Below, in pieces: positions 16,711 to 26,042 of a DNA stretch of 64,000 bases. The DNA is from CAIWHR01 sp963734055 (GTDB taxonomy: Bacteria > Pseudomonadota > Gammaproteobacteria > Burkholderiales > Casimicrobiaceae): contig CAVTFQ010000002.1 of the NCBI GenBank assembly GCA_963734055.1, forward strand, positions 62,001 through 126,000, read 5' to 3'. Each line of letters opens with the position of its first letter. The stretch's first letter is position 1. A program made the translations under genes and the position numbers. Under the pieces are notes generated by a model that was given only the letters and a program-made list of their open reading frames with translations, did not search any database and was not told where the DNA came from.

Positions 16711-18390
16711 ATGGTCGATCGGATCTGGCTCAAGCAATATCCCAAGGGCGTCCCGGCGGACATCGACGTCGGCGAGTACGCATCGGTGCGCGACGTGTTC
16801 GAGGAGAGCATCGCCAAGTACTCGGCGCGGCCCGCGTACACGTGCATGGGCAAGTCGATCACGTTCGCAGAGCTCGACGCGCTGTCGACGGCGTTCGGCA
16901 GCTGGCTGCAGGCGCGGGGCTGCGGCAAGGGCGCGCGCATCGCGCTGATGATGCCGAACATCCTGCAATATCCCATCTGCCTGTTCGGGATCCTTCGCGC
17001 CGGGTGCACGGTCGTGAATGTGAACCCGCTCTACACGGCGCGCGAGCTCGAGCACCAGCTGAACGATTCCGGCGCCGAGGTGATCGTCGTCGTCGAAAAC
17101 TTCGCGCACACCGTCCAGGAAGTCGTGGCGAAGACGAAGGTGAAGCAGGTCGTCGTGACGAGCATCGGCGAGTTCCTGGGCTTCAAGGGGCTGATCGTCG
17201 ACTTCGTGCTGCGCCACGTGAAGAAGATGGTCCCCGCGTGGTCACTGCCGGGCTCGATCCGGCTTTCCGCGGCGCTGGCCGAGGGCCGCCGGAAGAAGCT
17301 TGAGGCGGTCCCGCTCACGCACGACGACATCGCGTTCCTCCAGTACACCGGCGGGACGACCGGCGTCGCGAAGGGCGCGATGCTGCTCCACCGGAACATC
17401 GTCGCGAATCTCCTGCAGGCGCGCGCGTGGGTGCGGCCGTTTCTCGATCCCGAGGGGCGCGAGGTCGTGCTGACGCCGCTGCCGCTCTACCACATCTTCT
17501 CGCTGACGGCGAACTGCCTCACGTTCATGACGCTCGGCGCGGAGAACATCCTGATCCCGAACCCGCGCGACATCCCGGGCTTCGTGAAAGAGATGGGCAA
17601 GTACCGGTTCACCGCGATTACCGGCGTCAACACGCTCTTCAACGCGCTCGTCAACAATCCCGAATTCCGGAACCTCGACTTCTCGTCGCTCCGCGTCACG
17701 CTGGGCGGCGGCATGGCGGTGCAGGAGGCGGTGGCGCTCAAGTGGAAGCAGGTGACGGGGCGCCCGTTGATCGAGGCGTACGGCCTCACCGAGACCTCGC
17801 CGGCGGCGACGATCAATCCGCTGGATCTCCCGGCCTACAACGGCTCGATCGGGCTGCCGATCTCGTCGACCGAGGCGATCCTGCGCGACGACGACGGCAA
17901 GGTCGTGCCGCTGGGACAGCCCGGCGAGCTCTGCATCCGCGGACCGCAGGTGATGGCGGGCTACTGGAACAGGCCCGACGAGACCGCGAAGGTGCTGGAC
18001 AAGGACGGCTGGCTCGCGACCGGCGACATCGGCGTCATGGACGAGCGCGGATTCATCCGGATCGTCGACCGCAAGAAGGACATGATCCTCGTGTCTGGCT
18101 TCAACGTGTACCCGAACGAGATCGAGGCCGTCGTCGTGATGCACCCGGGCGTGCTCGAGTGCGCGGCGGTCGGCGTGCCCGACGCGAAGTCGGGCGAGGC
18201 CGTCAAGCTCTTCGTCGTGAAGAAGGACGAGAGTCTGACGGCCGAGGACGTGATGAAGCACTGCCGCGAACATCTGACCGGCTACAAGTGCCCGCGCGAC
18301 GTCGAATTCCGCAAGGACCTTCCGAAGACCAACGTCGGCAAGATCCTGCGGCGCGAGCTGCGCGACGAGATGAAGCGAAAAGCGGCCTAG
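16711..18390 (+). CDS. fadD: Long-chain-fatty-acid-CoA ligase (FadD)
   Basis: A 559-residue acyl-CoA synthetase closely resembling E. coli FadD (561): Y-T-G-G-T-T-G-V-A-K-G-A near residue 213, A-Y-G-L-T-E-T-S-P near 355, W-L-A-T-G-D, and the linker D-R-K-K-D-M-I-L-V-S-G-F-N-V-Y-P-N-E-I-E. It activates imported fatty acids at the inner membrane. I chose the ATG at 16711, preceded by GGGAGGGAC; the frame is open 36 codons further but without homology. It stands in the fad island between the FadJ-like gene and the thioesterase gene. Confidence 0.93.
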   Translation: MVDRIWLKQYPKGVPADIDVGEYASVRDVFEESIAKYSARPAYTCMGKSITFAELDALSTAFGSWLQARGCGKGARIALMMPNILQYPICLFGILRAGCTVVNVNPLYTARELEHQLNDSGAEVIVVVENFAHTVQEVVAKTKVKQVVVTSIGEFLGFKGLIVDFVLRHVKKMVPAWSLPGSIRLSAALAEGRRKKLEAVPLTHDDIAFLQYTGGTTGVAKGAMLLHRNIVANLLQARAWVRPFLDPEGREVVLTPLPLYHIFSLTANCLTFMTLGAENILIPNPRDIPGFVKEMGKYRFTAITGVNTLFNALVNNPEFRNLDFSSLRVTLGGGMAVQEAVALKWKQVTGRPLIEAYGLTETSPAATINPLDLPAYNGSIGLPISSTEAILRDDDGKVVPLGQPGELCIRGPQVMAGYWNRPDETAKVLDKDGWLATGDIGVMDERGFIRIVDRKKDMILVSGFNVYPNEIEAVVVMHPGVLECAAVGVPDAKSGEAVKLFVVKKDESLTAEDVMKHCREHLTGYKCPRDVEFRKDLPKTNVGKILRRELRDEMKRKAA

Positions 18391-18414
18391 GCGCGGGCCT
18401 TGCCCTCGCGTGCG

Positions 18415-18807
18415 ATGACCGGCTCCGTCGCGCTCCCCGACCGACCGCCGACGCTGCGCGTCGTGCCGATGCCGGCCGACGCGAACCAGCACGGCGACAT
18501 CTTCGGCGGCTGGGTGATGTCGCAGGTGGACATCGCGGGCGGGGTCCTGGCGGCGCAGCGCGCGCGCGGCCGGGTCGCGACGGTCGCCGTCAATTCGTTC
18601 ACCTTCAAGCAGCCGGTCCTGATCGGCGACGTCGTGAGTTTCTACTCGACGATCGTCCGGGTCGGGCGGACCTCGATCACCGTCGACGTCGAGGTCTACG
18701 CGCAGCGCAATCCGCGAGATGTGATCTGCGTCAAGGTCACCGAGGCTAGCTTGACCTATGTTGCAGTAGGGTCTGATCGGCGGCCGCGGGATGTGCCGGA
18801 AGAGTAG
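18415..18807 (+). CDS. Acyl-CoA thioesterase (YciA-type hotdog)
   Basis: A 130-residue hotdog-fold protein. The family core P-A-D-A-N-Q-H-G-D-I-F-G-G-W-V-M-S-Q-V-D contains the catalytic Asp, followed by F-K-Q-P-V-L-I-G-D-V-V-S-F. It hydrolyses acyl-CoA and may buffer CoA in fatty acid degradation. A TTG at 18400 is an alternative start, 5 codons earlier. The last 15 residues are odd: they are encoded partly by a remnant of the palindromic repeat (AGTAGGGTCTGA, 18765-18776) and are probably not conserved. It follows fadD by 24 bases. Confidence 0.85.
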   Translation: MTGSVALPDRPPTLRVVPMPADANQHGDIFGGWVMSQVDIAGGVLAAQRARGRVATVAVNSFTFKQPVLIGDVVSFYSTIVRVGRTSITVDVEVYAQRNPRDVICVKVTEASLTYVAVGSDRRPRDVPEE

Positions 18808-19031
18808 GTGCGTCCGTTCCCCACTAGGGGTATGGGCCGGAAAAACAACACTCTTGCGCGTCCCTGCACAAGGCTTGCGCGCGAACGGCATCAGTCATCG
18901 CCCGCCGGTGTATTTTTGAATGGTGGTTCCCAACCGTCCAAACTGCCCGTAACCCCGGAAGAAGACCATCTTTGCGACGCCTGCGCCGTTGCGCGGCGGG
19001 CGCGCCCAAGTCCAACAAGGAGACTCCTGCC

Positions 19032-20483
19032 ATGACCACTCCCTTCGTTCGCACCCGGATTGCAGCTTCCGTCGCGGGTCTGGCGCTGATGCTGGGCGCG
19101 GGCCAGGCGTTCGGTACCGGATTCCAGTTGAACGAGCAGAGCGCGAGTTCGATCGGCAACGCCTTCGCCGCCGGCGCCGCGTTCACCGACGACGTGACCG
19201 CGATGTGGTGGAACCCCGCCGCGCTTTCGAAGTTCAAGCAGGTACAGATCGGCGGCGTCATCAACGTCATCACGCCCTCGATCAAATTCCAGAACGACGG
19301 CTCGCTGCCGGCAGGCTGCTACCCGCCTGCGTGCTCCCCCGGCGTGTTCCAGCCCCTCGGCGGGACCGGCGGCGACGCCGGTGGCAACAACTTCGTGCCG
19401 AACGCGTACGTCTCCGTCCCGATCAACTCGCAGTGGACGTTCGGTCTCGGCGTCAACGTGCCGTTCGGTTTGACGACCGAGTACGACGACGGCTGGATCG
19501 GCCGTTACCAAGGACTCAAGTCGGAGATCAAGACGATCAACGTCAACCCGGCCCTGTCGTGGCAGGTGACGCCGACCTTTGCGATCGGGGTCGGCGCCAA
19601 CTATCAGCGGATCGACGCGACGCTGACGCAGAACGCCAACTATTCGGGAGCGCTGCTCCAGGCCGCGGCCGGCCCGCCGGCCAACATCACCCCGGGGTCG
19701 CCGACGTTCAACGCCATCGCCGGGTTGACGGCCGGGCTCGATTCCAAGGCCTCGATCACCGGTGACGACGATGCGTGGGGCTGGAACGTCGGCATTGCAT
19801 GGGACGCGACGCCCCAGCTTCGCCTCGCGGCGGCCTACCGCTCCGAGATCAAGTACACCATCTCGGGCAATGTCGACTTCACGAATCCCACCGTGACCGT
19901 TCCGCCGGGCACGCCACCCCAGCTCGCTGGGACCATCGCGCTGCTTGCCGCGGGGGTCAATCAGGCCGGTACTTACAACAGCGGCATAACGTCGGACGCC
20001 AAGCTCCCACAGATCGCCAACTTCTCGTTCGTCTACCAGCTCGATCCCCAATGGGAGCTGATGGGCGACGTGCAGTGGACGGGCTGGTCGAGCGTTCCCG
20101 AGCTGCGGTTCACCCGGACCAACGGGCAGACTCTGAGCGTGGTCCCGCTCAACTGGGACGACTCGTACAAGTTCTCGGGCGGCGCGAGCTACCGGTACAA
20201 CAGCCAGTGGAAGTGGCGCGCTGGCGTTGCCTTCGACCAGACGCCCGTCAACGACACGAATACGACGGTCCGGCTGCCCGACTCCGACCGCTGGTGGCTC
20301 GCGCTCGGCGGCGAGTACAAGTGGACGCCGAACTGGAAGCTCGATGCCGGCTTCGTGTACATCTTTGCCGACAGCCCGAGCTTCAACCAGAATCAGGGGA
20401 GCACGCCGTCCAACGCGCTGGTCAAGGGATCGTACGACGCGAGCGTCTGGATCCTCTCTGCGCAGGCGGTCTACTCGTTCTGA
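19032..20483 (+). CDS. fadL: Outer membrane long-chain fatty acid transporter (FadL/OmpP1 family)
   Basis: A 483-residue outer membrane beta-barrel. A signal peptide of about 30 residues ends at G-Q-A-F-G, and the mature N-terminus T-G-F-Q-L-N-E-Q-S-A-S-S-I-G-N-A-F-A-A carries the FadL signature (N-terminal hatch), followed by W-W-N-P-A-A-L. The protein ends in an aromatic residue (Y-S-F), as barrels do. It imports long-chain fatty acids. A good ribosome site (AAGGAGA, about 19017-19023) sets the start. It is preceded by a 224-base gap in which I found no convincing operator (only a CAAAC half-site) and followed by a strong terminator. Confidence 0.92.
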   Translation: MTTPFVRTRIAASVAGLALMLGAGQAFGTGFQLNEQSASSIGNAFAAGAAFTDDVTAMWWNPAALSKFKQVQIGGVINVITPSIKFQNDGSLPAGCYPPACSPGVFQPLGGTGGDAGGNNFVPNAYVSVPINSQWTFGLGVNVPFGLTTEYDDGWIGRYQGLKSEIKTINVNPALSWQVTPTFAIGVGANYQRIDATLTQNANYSGALLQAAAGPPANITPGSPTFNAIAGLTAGLDSKASITGDDDAWGWNVGIAWDATPQLRLAAAYRSEIKYTISGNVDFTNPTVTVPPGTPPQLAGTIALLAAGVNQAGTYNSGITSDAKLPQIANFSFVYQLDPQWELMGDVQWTGWSSVPELRFTRTNGQTLSVVPLNWDDSYKFSGGASYRYNSQWKWRAGVAFDQTPVNDTNTTVRLPDSDRWWLALGGEYKWTPNWKLDAGFVYIFADSPSFNQNQGSTPSNALVKGSYDASVWILSAQAVYSF

Positions 20484-20509
20484 CGCGCCCGCGGGCACTC
20501 CTTTCGATC

Positions 20510-20535
20510 CGGCCGGGGCGACCCGGCCGTTTTTT
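20510..20535 (+). terminator. Rho-independent terminator after fadL
   Basis: An 8-bp perfect stem CGGCCGGG/CCCGGCCG (20510-20517 and 20522-20529) with a 4-base loop GCGA is followed by six Ts. It lies 26 bases after the fadL stop and separates it from the downstream FadN-like operon. Confidence 0.92.
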
Positions 20536-20674
20536 CTTGGCACCCTGCCCGCACGGCCCGGAGCTTCCAGCGTGATCGGCGGGGTGCTCGGCGGTCGGTT
20601 AAAATACTCTGTTTGCTCCGGAGCCCATTCCTCGCCCGTTGCTCCGACGGGTCCTGTCCTGCCGACACCCGCTC

Positions 20675-23071
20675 ATGTCCTCCACCGCCTTCCCGATCCG
20701 CCGGGCCGCCGTCCTGGGCGCCGGCGTGATGGGCGCACAGATCGCAGCGCATCTCGTCAACGCCGGCGTGCCGGTGATCCTCTTCGACCTCGCCGCGAAG
20801 GAAGGCGATCCGAACGGGATCGTCGACAAGGCGATCGCCGGACTCGCGAAGCTCGAGCCATCGCCGCTCGCGACCTCCGGGGTGCTCGCCTACATCGACG
20901 CCGCGAACTACGACCGGGATCTGGCGCGACTCGGCGCTTGCGATCTCGTGATCGAGGCGATCGCCGAGCGGATGGACTGGAAGCGCGATCTCTACGCGAG
21001 GGTCGGGCCGCACCTCGCGCCGCACGCGATCATCGCGTCGAACACGTCCGGGCTCTCGATCAATGCGCTCGCGGACGCGCTGCCCGCGGTGCTCCGGCCA
21101 CGGTTCTGCGGGATCCACTTCTTCAACCCGCCGCGCTACATGCACCTGGTCGAGCTGATCGCACAAAAGTCGACCGACCCGGCGCTAATGGATGCGCTCG
21201 AGACGTTCGTCGTCACGACGCTCGGCAAGGGTGTCGTCCGCGCCAAGGACACGCCGAACTTCGTCGCCAACCGGGTCGGCATCTTCTCGATGCTGGCCAC
21301 GATGGCGCACACCGAGACGTACAAGCTGGGCTTCGACGTCGTCGACGCGCTGACCGGCCCGGCGATCGGCCGCGCGAAGAGTGCCACCTACCGCACCGCC
21401 GACGTCGTCGGCCTCGACACGATGGCGCACGTCATCAGGACGATGCAGGACACGCTCCCGGACGACCCGTGGCACTTCCTGTTCCGCGCGCCGCCCGTGC
21501 TCGCGGGCCTGATCGCACAGGGCGCGCTTGGCCAGAAGACGAAGGCAGGTTTTTTCCGCAAGGTGGGCAGGGACATCGAGGTGCTCGATCCGGCCGCGCG
21601 CGCCTACCGGAAGGCGGAGGGCGCCGTGGATCCCGCCGTGGCGGAGATCCTTGCGCTCAAGCACCCCGGCGAGAAATTCGCGAAGCTGCGCGCGCATCCG
21701 CATCCGCAGGCCCAGTTCCTCTGGGCGATCTTCCGGGACCTCTTCCATTACTGCGCGTACCACCTTGCGGCGATCGCCGACAACGCGCGCGACGTCGATC
21801 TCGCGCTCCGCTGGGGCTTCGGCTGGGCGATGGGGCCTTTCGAGCTCTGGCAGGCTGCGGGGTGGAAGGACGTTGCCGGGTGGCTCGCCGAGGACATCGC
21901 CGCCGGCAAGACCCTGGCCAAGGTGCCGCTGCCGTCGTGGGTGACCGCGGGCCGCGCCGAGGCGGGCGTGCACACGCCAGCGGGCGCGTACAGCGCGTCC
22001 ACGAACGCCTTCACCCCGCGCTCGGCGTTGCCCGTCTATCGCCGCCAGGTGTTCCCCGATCCGGTGCTGGGCGAGACGTGGCCGAGCGGGACCACGATCA
22101 TGGAGACACCGGCGGTGCGGATGTGGCACCTGGGCGACGACGTCGCGATCGTGTCGTTCCGGTCGAAGGCCAATACGATCGGCGAAGACGTCCTCGACGG
22201 CGTCCAGGCCGCGATCGAGCGGGCGGAGCGCGAATGCGCGGCGCTCGTCCTCTGGCAACCGAAGGAACCGTTCTCGCTCGGCGCGAACCTGACGGTGATC
22301 GAGCCCGCGATCAGGGCAGGCCAGTGGAGCGCCATCGAGGGCGTGGTCGCCAAGTTCCAAGAGACCTCGCTCCGGCTGCGCTACAGCCTCGTGCCGACCG
22401 TCGCCGCGGTCCGCGGCCTGGCGCTCGGCGGCTCGTGCGAATTCATCCTGCACTGCGATCGCACCGTCGCCGCGCTCGAGTCCTACATCGGTCTCGTCGA
22501 GGCGGGCGTGGGCCTGCTGCCGGGCGGTGCGGGCTGCAAGGAGATCGCGGTGCGCGCGGCGCAGGACGCCGCGCGCGGCCCGGTCGGCACCCAGCTCGAC
22601 CAGCTGCCTTTCCTGCGTGCCTGGTTCCAGACGGTGGCGATGGCGAAGGTTTCGCGCAGCGCCGCCGAGGCCCGCGAGATGGGGTTCCTGCGGCGTGCCG
22701 ACCCCGTCATCCAGAACGGTTTCGAGCTGCTGCACGTCGCGCGCGCGACGGCGCGCGCACTGGCGGAGGCCGGCTACCGGCCGCCGCTGTCGCCGCGCAA
22801 TGTACCGGTCGCCGGGCGCACCGGCATCGCGACGCTCGAGATGATGCTCGTCAACATGCGCGACGGCGGTTTCATCTCGCCGTACGATTTCGAGATCGGA
22901 CTGCGCATCGCGCGAGTGCTCTGCGGCGGCGAGGTCGAGTCGGGAAGCCTCGTCGACGAGAAGTGGCTGCTCGATCTCGAGCGGGCAGAGTTCATGGCGC
23001 TCCTGCACAACGCGAAGACGCAGGAGCGAATCGCGCATACGTTGAAGACCGGCAAGCCTCTGCGCAACTAG
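20675..23071 (+). CDS. 3-hydroxyacyl-CoA dehydrogenase/enoyl-CoA hydratase of inverted order (FadN-like)
   Basis: A 798-residue bifunctional enzyme with the dehydrogenase first: the NAD fold A-A-V-L-G-A-G-V-M-G-A-Q-I-A begins at about residue 9, H-F-F-N-P-P-R-Y-M at about 150, and the crotonase domain occupies the last 300 residues (L-G-G-S-C-E-F and G-L-V-E-A-G-V-G-L-L-P-G-G). This order is that of Bacillus FadN and its proteobacterial relatives, opposite to FadB/FadJ. The ATG at 20675 was chosen because it lies just before the NAD fold. It forms a two-gene unit with the thiolase 9 bases downstream. Confidence 0.9.
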   Translation: MSSTAFPIRRAAVLGAGVMGAQIAAHLVNAGVPVILFDLAAKEGDPNGIVDKAIAGLAKLEPSPLATSGVLAYIDAANYDRDLARLGACDLVIEAIAERMDWKRDLYARVGPHLAPHAIIASNTSGLSINALADALPAVLRPRFCGIHFFNPPRYMHLVELIAQKSTDPALMDALETFVVTTLGKGVVRAKDTPNFVANRVGIFSMLATMAHTETYKLGFDVVDALTGPAIGRAKSATYRTADVVGLDTMAHVIRTMQDTLPDDPWHFLFRAPPVLAGLIAQGALGQKTKAGFFRKVGRDIEVLDPAARAYRKAEGAVDPAVAEILALKHPGEKFAKLRAHPHPQAQFLWAIFRDLFHYCAYHLAAIADNARDVDLALRWGFGWAMGPFELWQAAGWKDVAGWLAEDIAAGKTLAKVPLPSWVTAGRAEAGVHTPAGAYSASTNAFTPRSALPVYRRQVFPDPVLGETWPSGTTIMETPAVRMWHLGDDVAIVSFRSKANTIGEDVLDGVQAAIERAERECAALVLWQPKEPFSLGANLTVIEPAIRAGQWSAIEGVVAKFQETSLRLRYSLVPTVAAVRGLALGGSCEFILHCDRTVAALESYIGLVEAGVGLLPGGAGCKEIAVRAAQDAARGPVGTQLDQLPFLRAWFQTVAMAKVSRSAAEAREMGFLRRADPVIQNGFELLHVARATARALAEAGYRPPLSPRNVPVAGRTGIATLEMMLVNMRDGGFISPYDFEIGLRIARVLCGGEVESGSLVDEKWLLDLERAEFMALLHNAKTQERIAHTLKTGKPLRN

Positions 23072-23080
23072 GAAATCATC

Positions 23081-24277
23081 ATGGCGAAGCAGATACAGGA
23101 TGCGTACATCGTCGCCGCGACGCGCACGCCGGTGGGCAAGGCGCCGCGCGGCGCGCTCCGCTCGACGCGACCCGACTCGATGCTCGCGCACGTGCTCCGG
23201 AGCGTCCTCGCGCAGGTGCCGGCGCTCGATCCGGTGCGCGTCGAGGACGTGATCGTCGGCTGCGCGATGCCCGAGGGCGAGCAGGGGATGAACGTCGCGC
23301 GGATCGGCCTCCTTCTGGCTGGATTGCCGAACAGCGTCGCGGGAATGACGATCAACCGCTTCTGCTCGTCGGGGCTGAACGCGGTGTCGATCGCCGCCGA
23401 CCGCATCCGCACCGGCGAGGCGGACGTCATGATCGCGGCGGGCACCGAGAGCATGAGCATGATCCCGCTCATGGGCGGGCTCAAGCCGAACCTCGAGGTG
23501 TTCGCGCGCGACGAGAATCTCGGCATCGCGTACGGGATGGGGCTCACCGCGGAGAAGGTGGCCGAGCGCTGGAAGGTCTCGCGCGAGGACCAGGACGCCT
23601 TCGCACTCGCGTCGCACCGGAAGGCGCTCGCCGCGCAGGCGGCCCTCGAATTCGCGGACGAGATCTCGCCGTACCCCGTGCAGGAGCATCTGCCCGACCT
23701 CGCGTCGGGCAAGGTCGTCGTCAGGAGCCGCAAGCTCGACCGCGACGAAGGCCCGCGTGCCGACACGACCCCCGAGGGCCTCGCGAAGCTCAGGCCCGTG
23801 TTCGCCGCGAAGGGGTCGGTGACGGCCGGCAACAGCTCGCAGACGTCCGACGGCGCGGGCGCCGTCCTGGTGGTGAGCGAGAAGGCGACGAAGGAGCTCG
23901 GTCTTGCACCGCTTGCGCGCTGGGTCGGCTACGCGGTCGGGGGCGTCGCGCCCGAGGTGATGGGCGTGGGTCCGATCGCCGCAGTCCCCAAGGTGCTGCG
24001 CAACACGGGGCTCGGGCAGGACCGGATCGACTGGATCGAGCTCAACGAGGCGTTCGCCGCGCAGAGCCTCGCCGTGATGCGCGACCTCGAGCTCGACCCC
24101 GCCAAGGTGAATCCGCTGGGCGGTGCCATCGCGCTCGGGCATCCGCTCGGCGCGACCGGCGCGATCCGCACCGCGACGATCGTCCACGGGATGCGGCGGC
24201 GGAAGCAGAAGTACGGAATGGTCACCATGTGTGTGGGCACCGGCATGGGCGCGGCCGGCATTTTCGAAGCCGTCTAG
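23081..24277 (+). CDS. Acetyl-CoA C-acyltransferase (FadA-type thiolase)
   Basis: A 398-residue thiolase of usual length. The catalytic residues are in N-R-F-C-S-S-G-L-N (about residue 92), N-E-A-F-A-A-Q-S, G-H-P-L-G-A-T-G and C-V-G-T-G-M-G. It cleaves 3-ketoacyl-CoA and is paired with the FadN-like enzyme just upstream (9-base gap). This is the second thiolase of the island; the FadI-like one is at 13240. Different chain-length preferences are plausible but not readable. Confidence 0.92.
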   Translation: MAKQIQDAYIVAATRTPVGKAPRGALRSTRPDSMLAHVLRSVLAQVPALDPVRVEDVIVGCAMPEGEQGMNVARIGLLLAGLPNSVAGMTINRFCSSGLNAVSIAADRIRTGEADVMIAAGTESMSMIPLMGGLKPNLEVFARDENLGIAYGMGLTAEKVAERWKVSREDQDAFALASHRKALAAQAALEFADEISPYPVQEHLPDLASGKVVVRSRKLDRDEGPRADTTPEGLAKLRPVFAAKGSVTAGNSSQTSDGAGAVLVVSEKATKELGLAPLARWVGYAVGGVAPEVMGVGPIAAVPKVLRNTGLGQDRIDWIELNEAFAAQSLAVMRDLELDPAKVNPLGGAIALGHPLGATGAIRTATIVHGMRRRKQKYGMVTMCVGTGMGAAGIFEAV

Positions 24278-24439
24278 CGCGCGAGAACGGGCCGCAGGCC
24301 GCGTTGCTCCTCGCTCGCGATCCTCATGTACGTGCGAGTAAATTCCGGTCGCTCGCTGCGGGGCGCCTTGCCTGCGACCCGTTTCGCGGCTAGCCTTCGC
24401 GCTCCGGCGCTGGCGGTCGAACACAATTGCGAGGGAAAC

Positions 24440-25000
24440 ATGATACGGAAATTTGCGCTTTTGACGATCTTGTGTATCACGTCGGCCGCGGCGCTCGCCG
24501 CGGAGGTGGGCGGCATCAAGCTGGCCGACAAGACGACGGTCGGCGGGCAGGAGCTCGTGCTGAACGGCGCCGGCATCCGCACGAAGTTCATCGTCAAGGT
24601 GTACGTCGGCAGCCTGTACCTGCCGGCGAAGGCGACCGCTCCCGCGGCCGTCTACGCGAAGGGGCCGCGCCGGGTCCAGCTCAACATGCTGCGCGACGTC
24701 GGCGCGGACCAGATGGTCGAGGCGCTGGTCGATGGCGTGAACCAGGGCAATCCGCCGGCCGAGGCCGCGGCGGTGAAGGCGCAGACCGAAGAGCTCGCGA
24801 CGATCATGAAGTCGATCGGGCAGTTGAAGGAAGGCAACGTCCTGACCTTCGATTTCGTCGACGGCGCGACGAAAGTCGGCCTCAACGGGACCGAGAAGGG
24901 CTCGATTCCGGGCGAAGCGTTCAACAAGGCGCTCACGAACGCATGGCTCGGCGACAAGCCGGTACAGGGCGACCTCAAGCGCGCGATGCTCGGCGGCTAG
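24440..25000 (+). CDS. Chalcone-isomerase-like periplasmic protein
   Basis: A 186-residue protein with a cleavable signal peptide (about residues 1-20, ending A-L-A-A). The mature part matches the chalcone isomerase-like fold: G-G-Q-E-L-V-L-N-G-A-G-I-R-T-K, then F-I-V-K-V-Y-V-G-S-L-Y-L-P, and a C-terminal I-P-G-E-A-F-N-K-A-L-T-N-A-W-L-G. Bacterial members are not flavonoid enzymes and may bind fatty acids; the location beside a beta-oxidation island fits that, but it is inference. GAGGGA lies just before the ATG. The 162-base gap upstream contains repeated CGCTCGC words and no gene. Confidence 0.8.
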   Translation: MIRKFALLTILCITSAAALAAEVGGIKLADKTTVGGQELVLNGAGIRTKFIVKVYVGSLYLPAKATAPAAVYAKGPRRVQLNMLRDVGADQMVEALVDGVNQGNPPAEAAAVKAQTEELATIMKSIGQLKEGNVLTFDFVDGATKVGLNGTEKGSIPGEAFNKALTNAWLGDKPVQGDLKRAMLGG

Positions 25001-25015
25001 GGCCGCTGCGTCCTG

Positions 25016-26029
25016 ATGGCGGACTTCTGGCGGTCCTGCGGCTATCGGCTGCTCACCGTCGGGGCCGACGGGCGGCTCACGCTCACCGACGACTTCCTGC
25101 GCGAGTCGCTCTTGCGTCCGGAGCTCGCGCCGGTGCCGGAATCGTGTCCGGCCGAGCTCGCGCTGCACGATAGGCTGATCGCGGCGCCGCGCGGCGCCGT
25201 CTCCGAGGCCGAGCTCGCGGCGCTCGCCGATCCGGACATCCGCGAGAACTATGCGATCTGGCTCCGCTTCCGCGGGCGCCTCTCGGCCGCGTCGTCGATC
25301 GAGGCGGCCTACGCGGCGCTGTTCCGCGACGGCATCGATGTCCCGCCGCTGCTCGTCGCGCAGCTCACGCAGGTGCTCGTGCGGCACGTATTGGGCGAGA
25401 ACGCCGATCCGATCCAAGCGCGCGCCGCCGAGATGCTGTTCCGGCCGCAGCGGGTCGCCGTGCGCGACGACGGCGCCGTGATGGCCGCCGACGAGGTCAC
25501 GGTCGAGCTCCACGCGACGACGGGCGGCTTCGGCAACCTGGGCGAGCTCCTGCGGCGGAACCAGGCGCCGATGCGCACGGTCGACCTCGACGTGCTGGAT
25601 GAGGGGAACGCCGCGGTCTACTGGGACCGCGACGAGCGGTACGACCTCGCGATCAGCTTGAACCGGGGCCGCCCGGCGCTCACGGGCCTGTGCCGCCTGC
25701 TCGAGCGCTGGATCCGGCATTTCTCCGGCGCTGACGTCGTGATCGAGCCGACGAGCGAGTTCGACGACGCGCGCTGGGTCTGGCACGTGGGCCTCGACGC
25801 CGAGGCGAGCTCGCTGCTTGACGACTTGTACAATCGCGTCGACATCGACGAGGAACGAATGGGGCGCCTTCTCTGTCTCTTCGAGCTGCGCTTCTCGAAT
25901 CCGGCCGACATGCGACCCACGATCGCCGGCCGTCCGGTCTACCTCGCGATGGCGGTGGATGCCGAATCGCGGCTCCGGCTCAAGCCGCAGAACCTCCTCA
26001 TCAACCTGCCGCTCGCGCGGCCGCAGTGA
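25016..26029 (+). CDS. DUF6352-like protein of unknown function
   Basis: A 337-residue soluble protein without signal peptide. I believe it belongs to the DUF6352 family known from Burkholderiales, on the basis of the N-terminal M-A-D-F-W-R-S-C-G-Y and the N-P-A-D-M-R-P-T region, but the function is unknown. It starts 16 bases after the chalcone-isomerase-like gene and is followed 13 bases later by the next gene, so it is part of a four-gene rightward group. No catalytic motif is evident. Confidence 0.65.
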   Translation: MADFWRSCGYRLLTVGADGRLTLTDDFLRESLLRPELAPVPESCPAELALHDRLIAAPRGAVSEAELAALADPDIRENYAIWLRFRGRLSAASSIEAAYAALFRDGIDVPPLLVAQLTQVLVRHVLGENADPIQARAAEMLFRPQRVAVRDDGAVMAADEVTVELHATTGGFGNLGELLRRNQAPMRTVDLDVLDEGNAAVYWDRDERYDLAISLNRGRPALTGLCRLLERWIRHFSGADVVIEPTSEFDDARWVWHVGLDAEASSLLDDLYNRVDIDEERMGRLLCLFELRFSNPADMRPTIAGRPVYLAMAVDAESRLRLKPQNLLINLPLARPQ

Positions 26030-26042
26030 CTATTCCTCCGAC

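Noticed and set aside
14055..17303. Long frames on both strands over the FadJ-like and fadD genes
   Set aside because: The composition is that of shadow frames and they cross the palindromic repeat and intergenic regions.
18808..19031. Possible PsrA operator upstream of fadL (CAAACTGCCCGTAA)
   Set aside because: Only the left half-site CAAAC is present; the right half does not match GTTTG.
20227..24393. A 1,388-codon open frame on the plus strand over the FadN-like and thiolase genes
   Set aside because: It is the Arg/Ala-rich out-of-frame reading typical of very GC-rich DNA; the conserved enzymes occupy another frame.
21185..25786. A 1,533-codon open frame on the minus strand
   Set aside because: It is antisense to well-conserved beta-oxidation genes, rich in Arg, His, Asp and Glu, and has no domain; a shadow frame.
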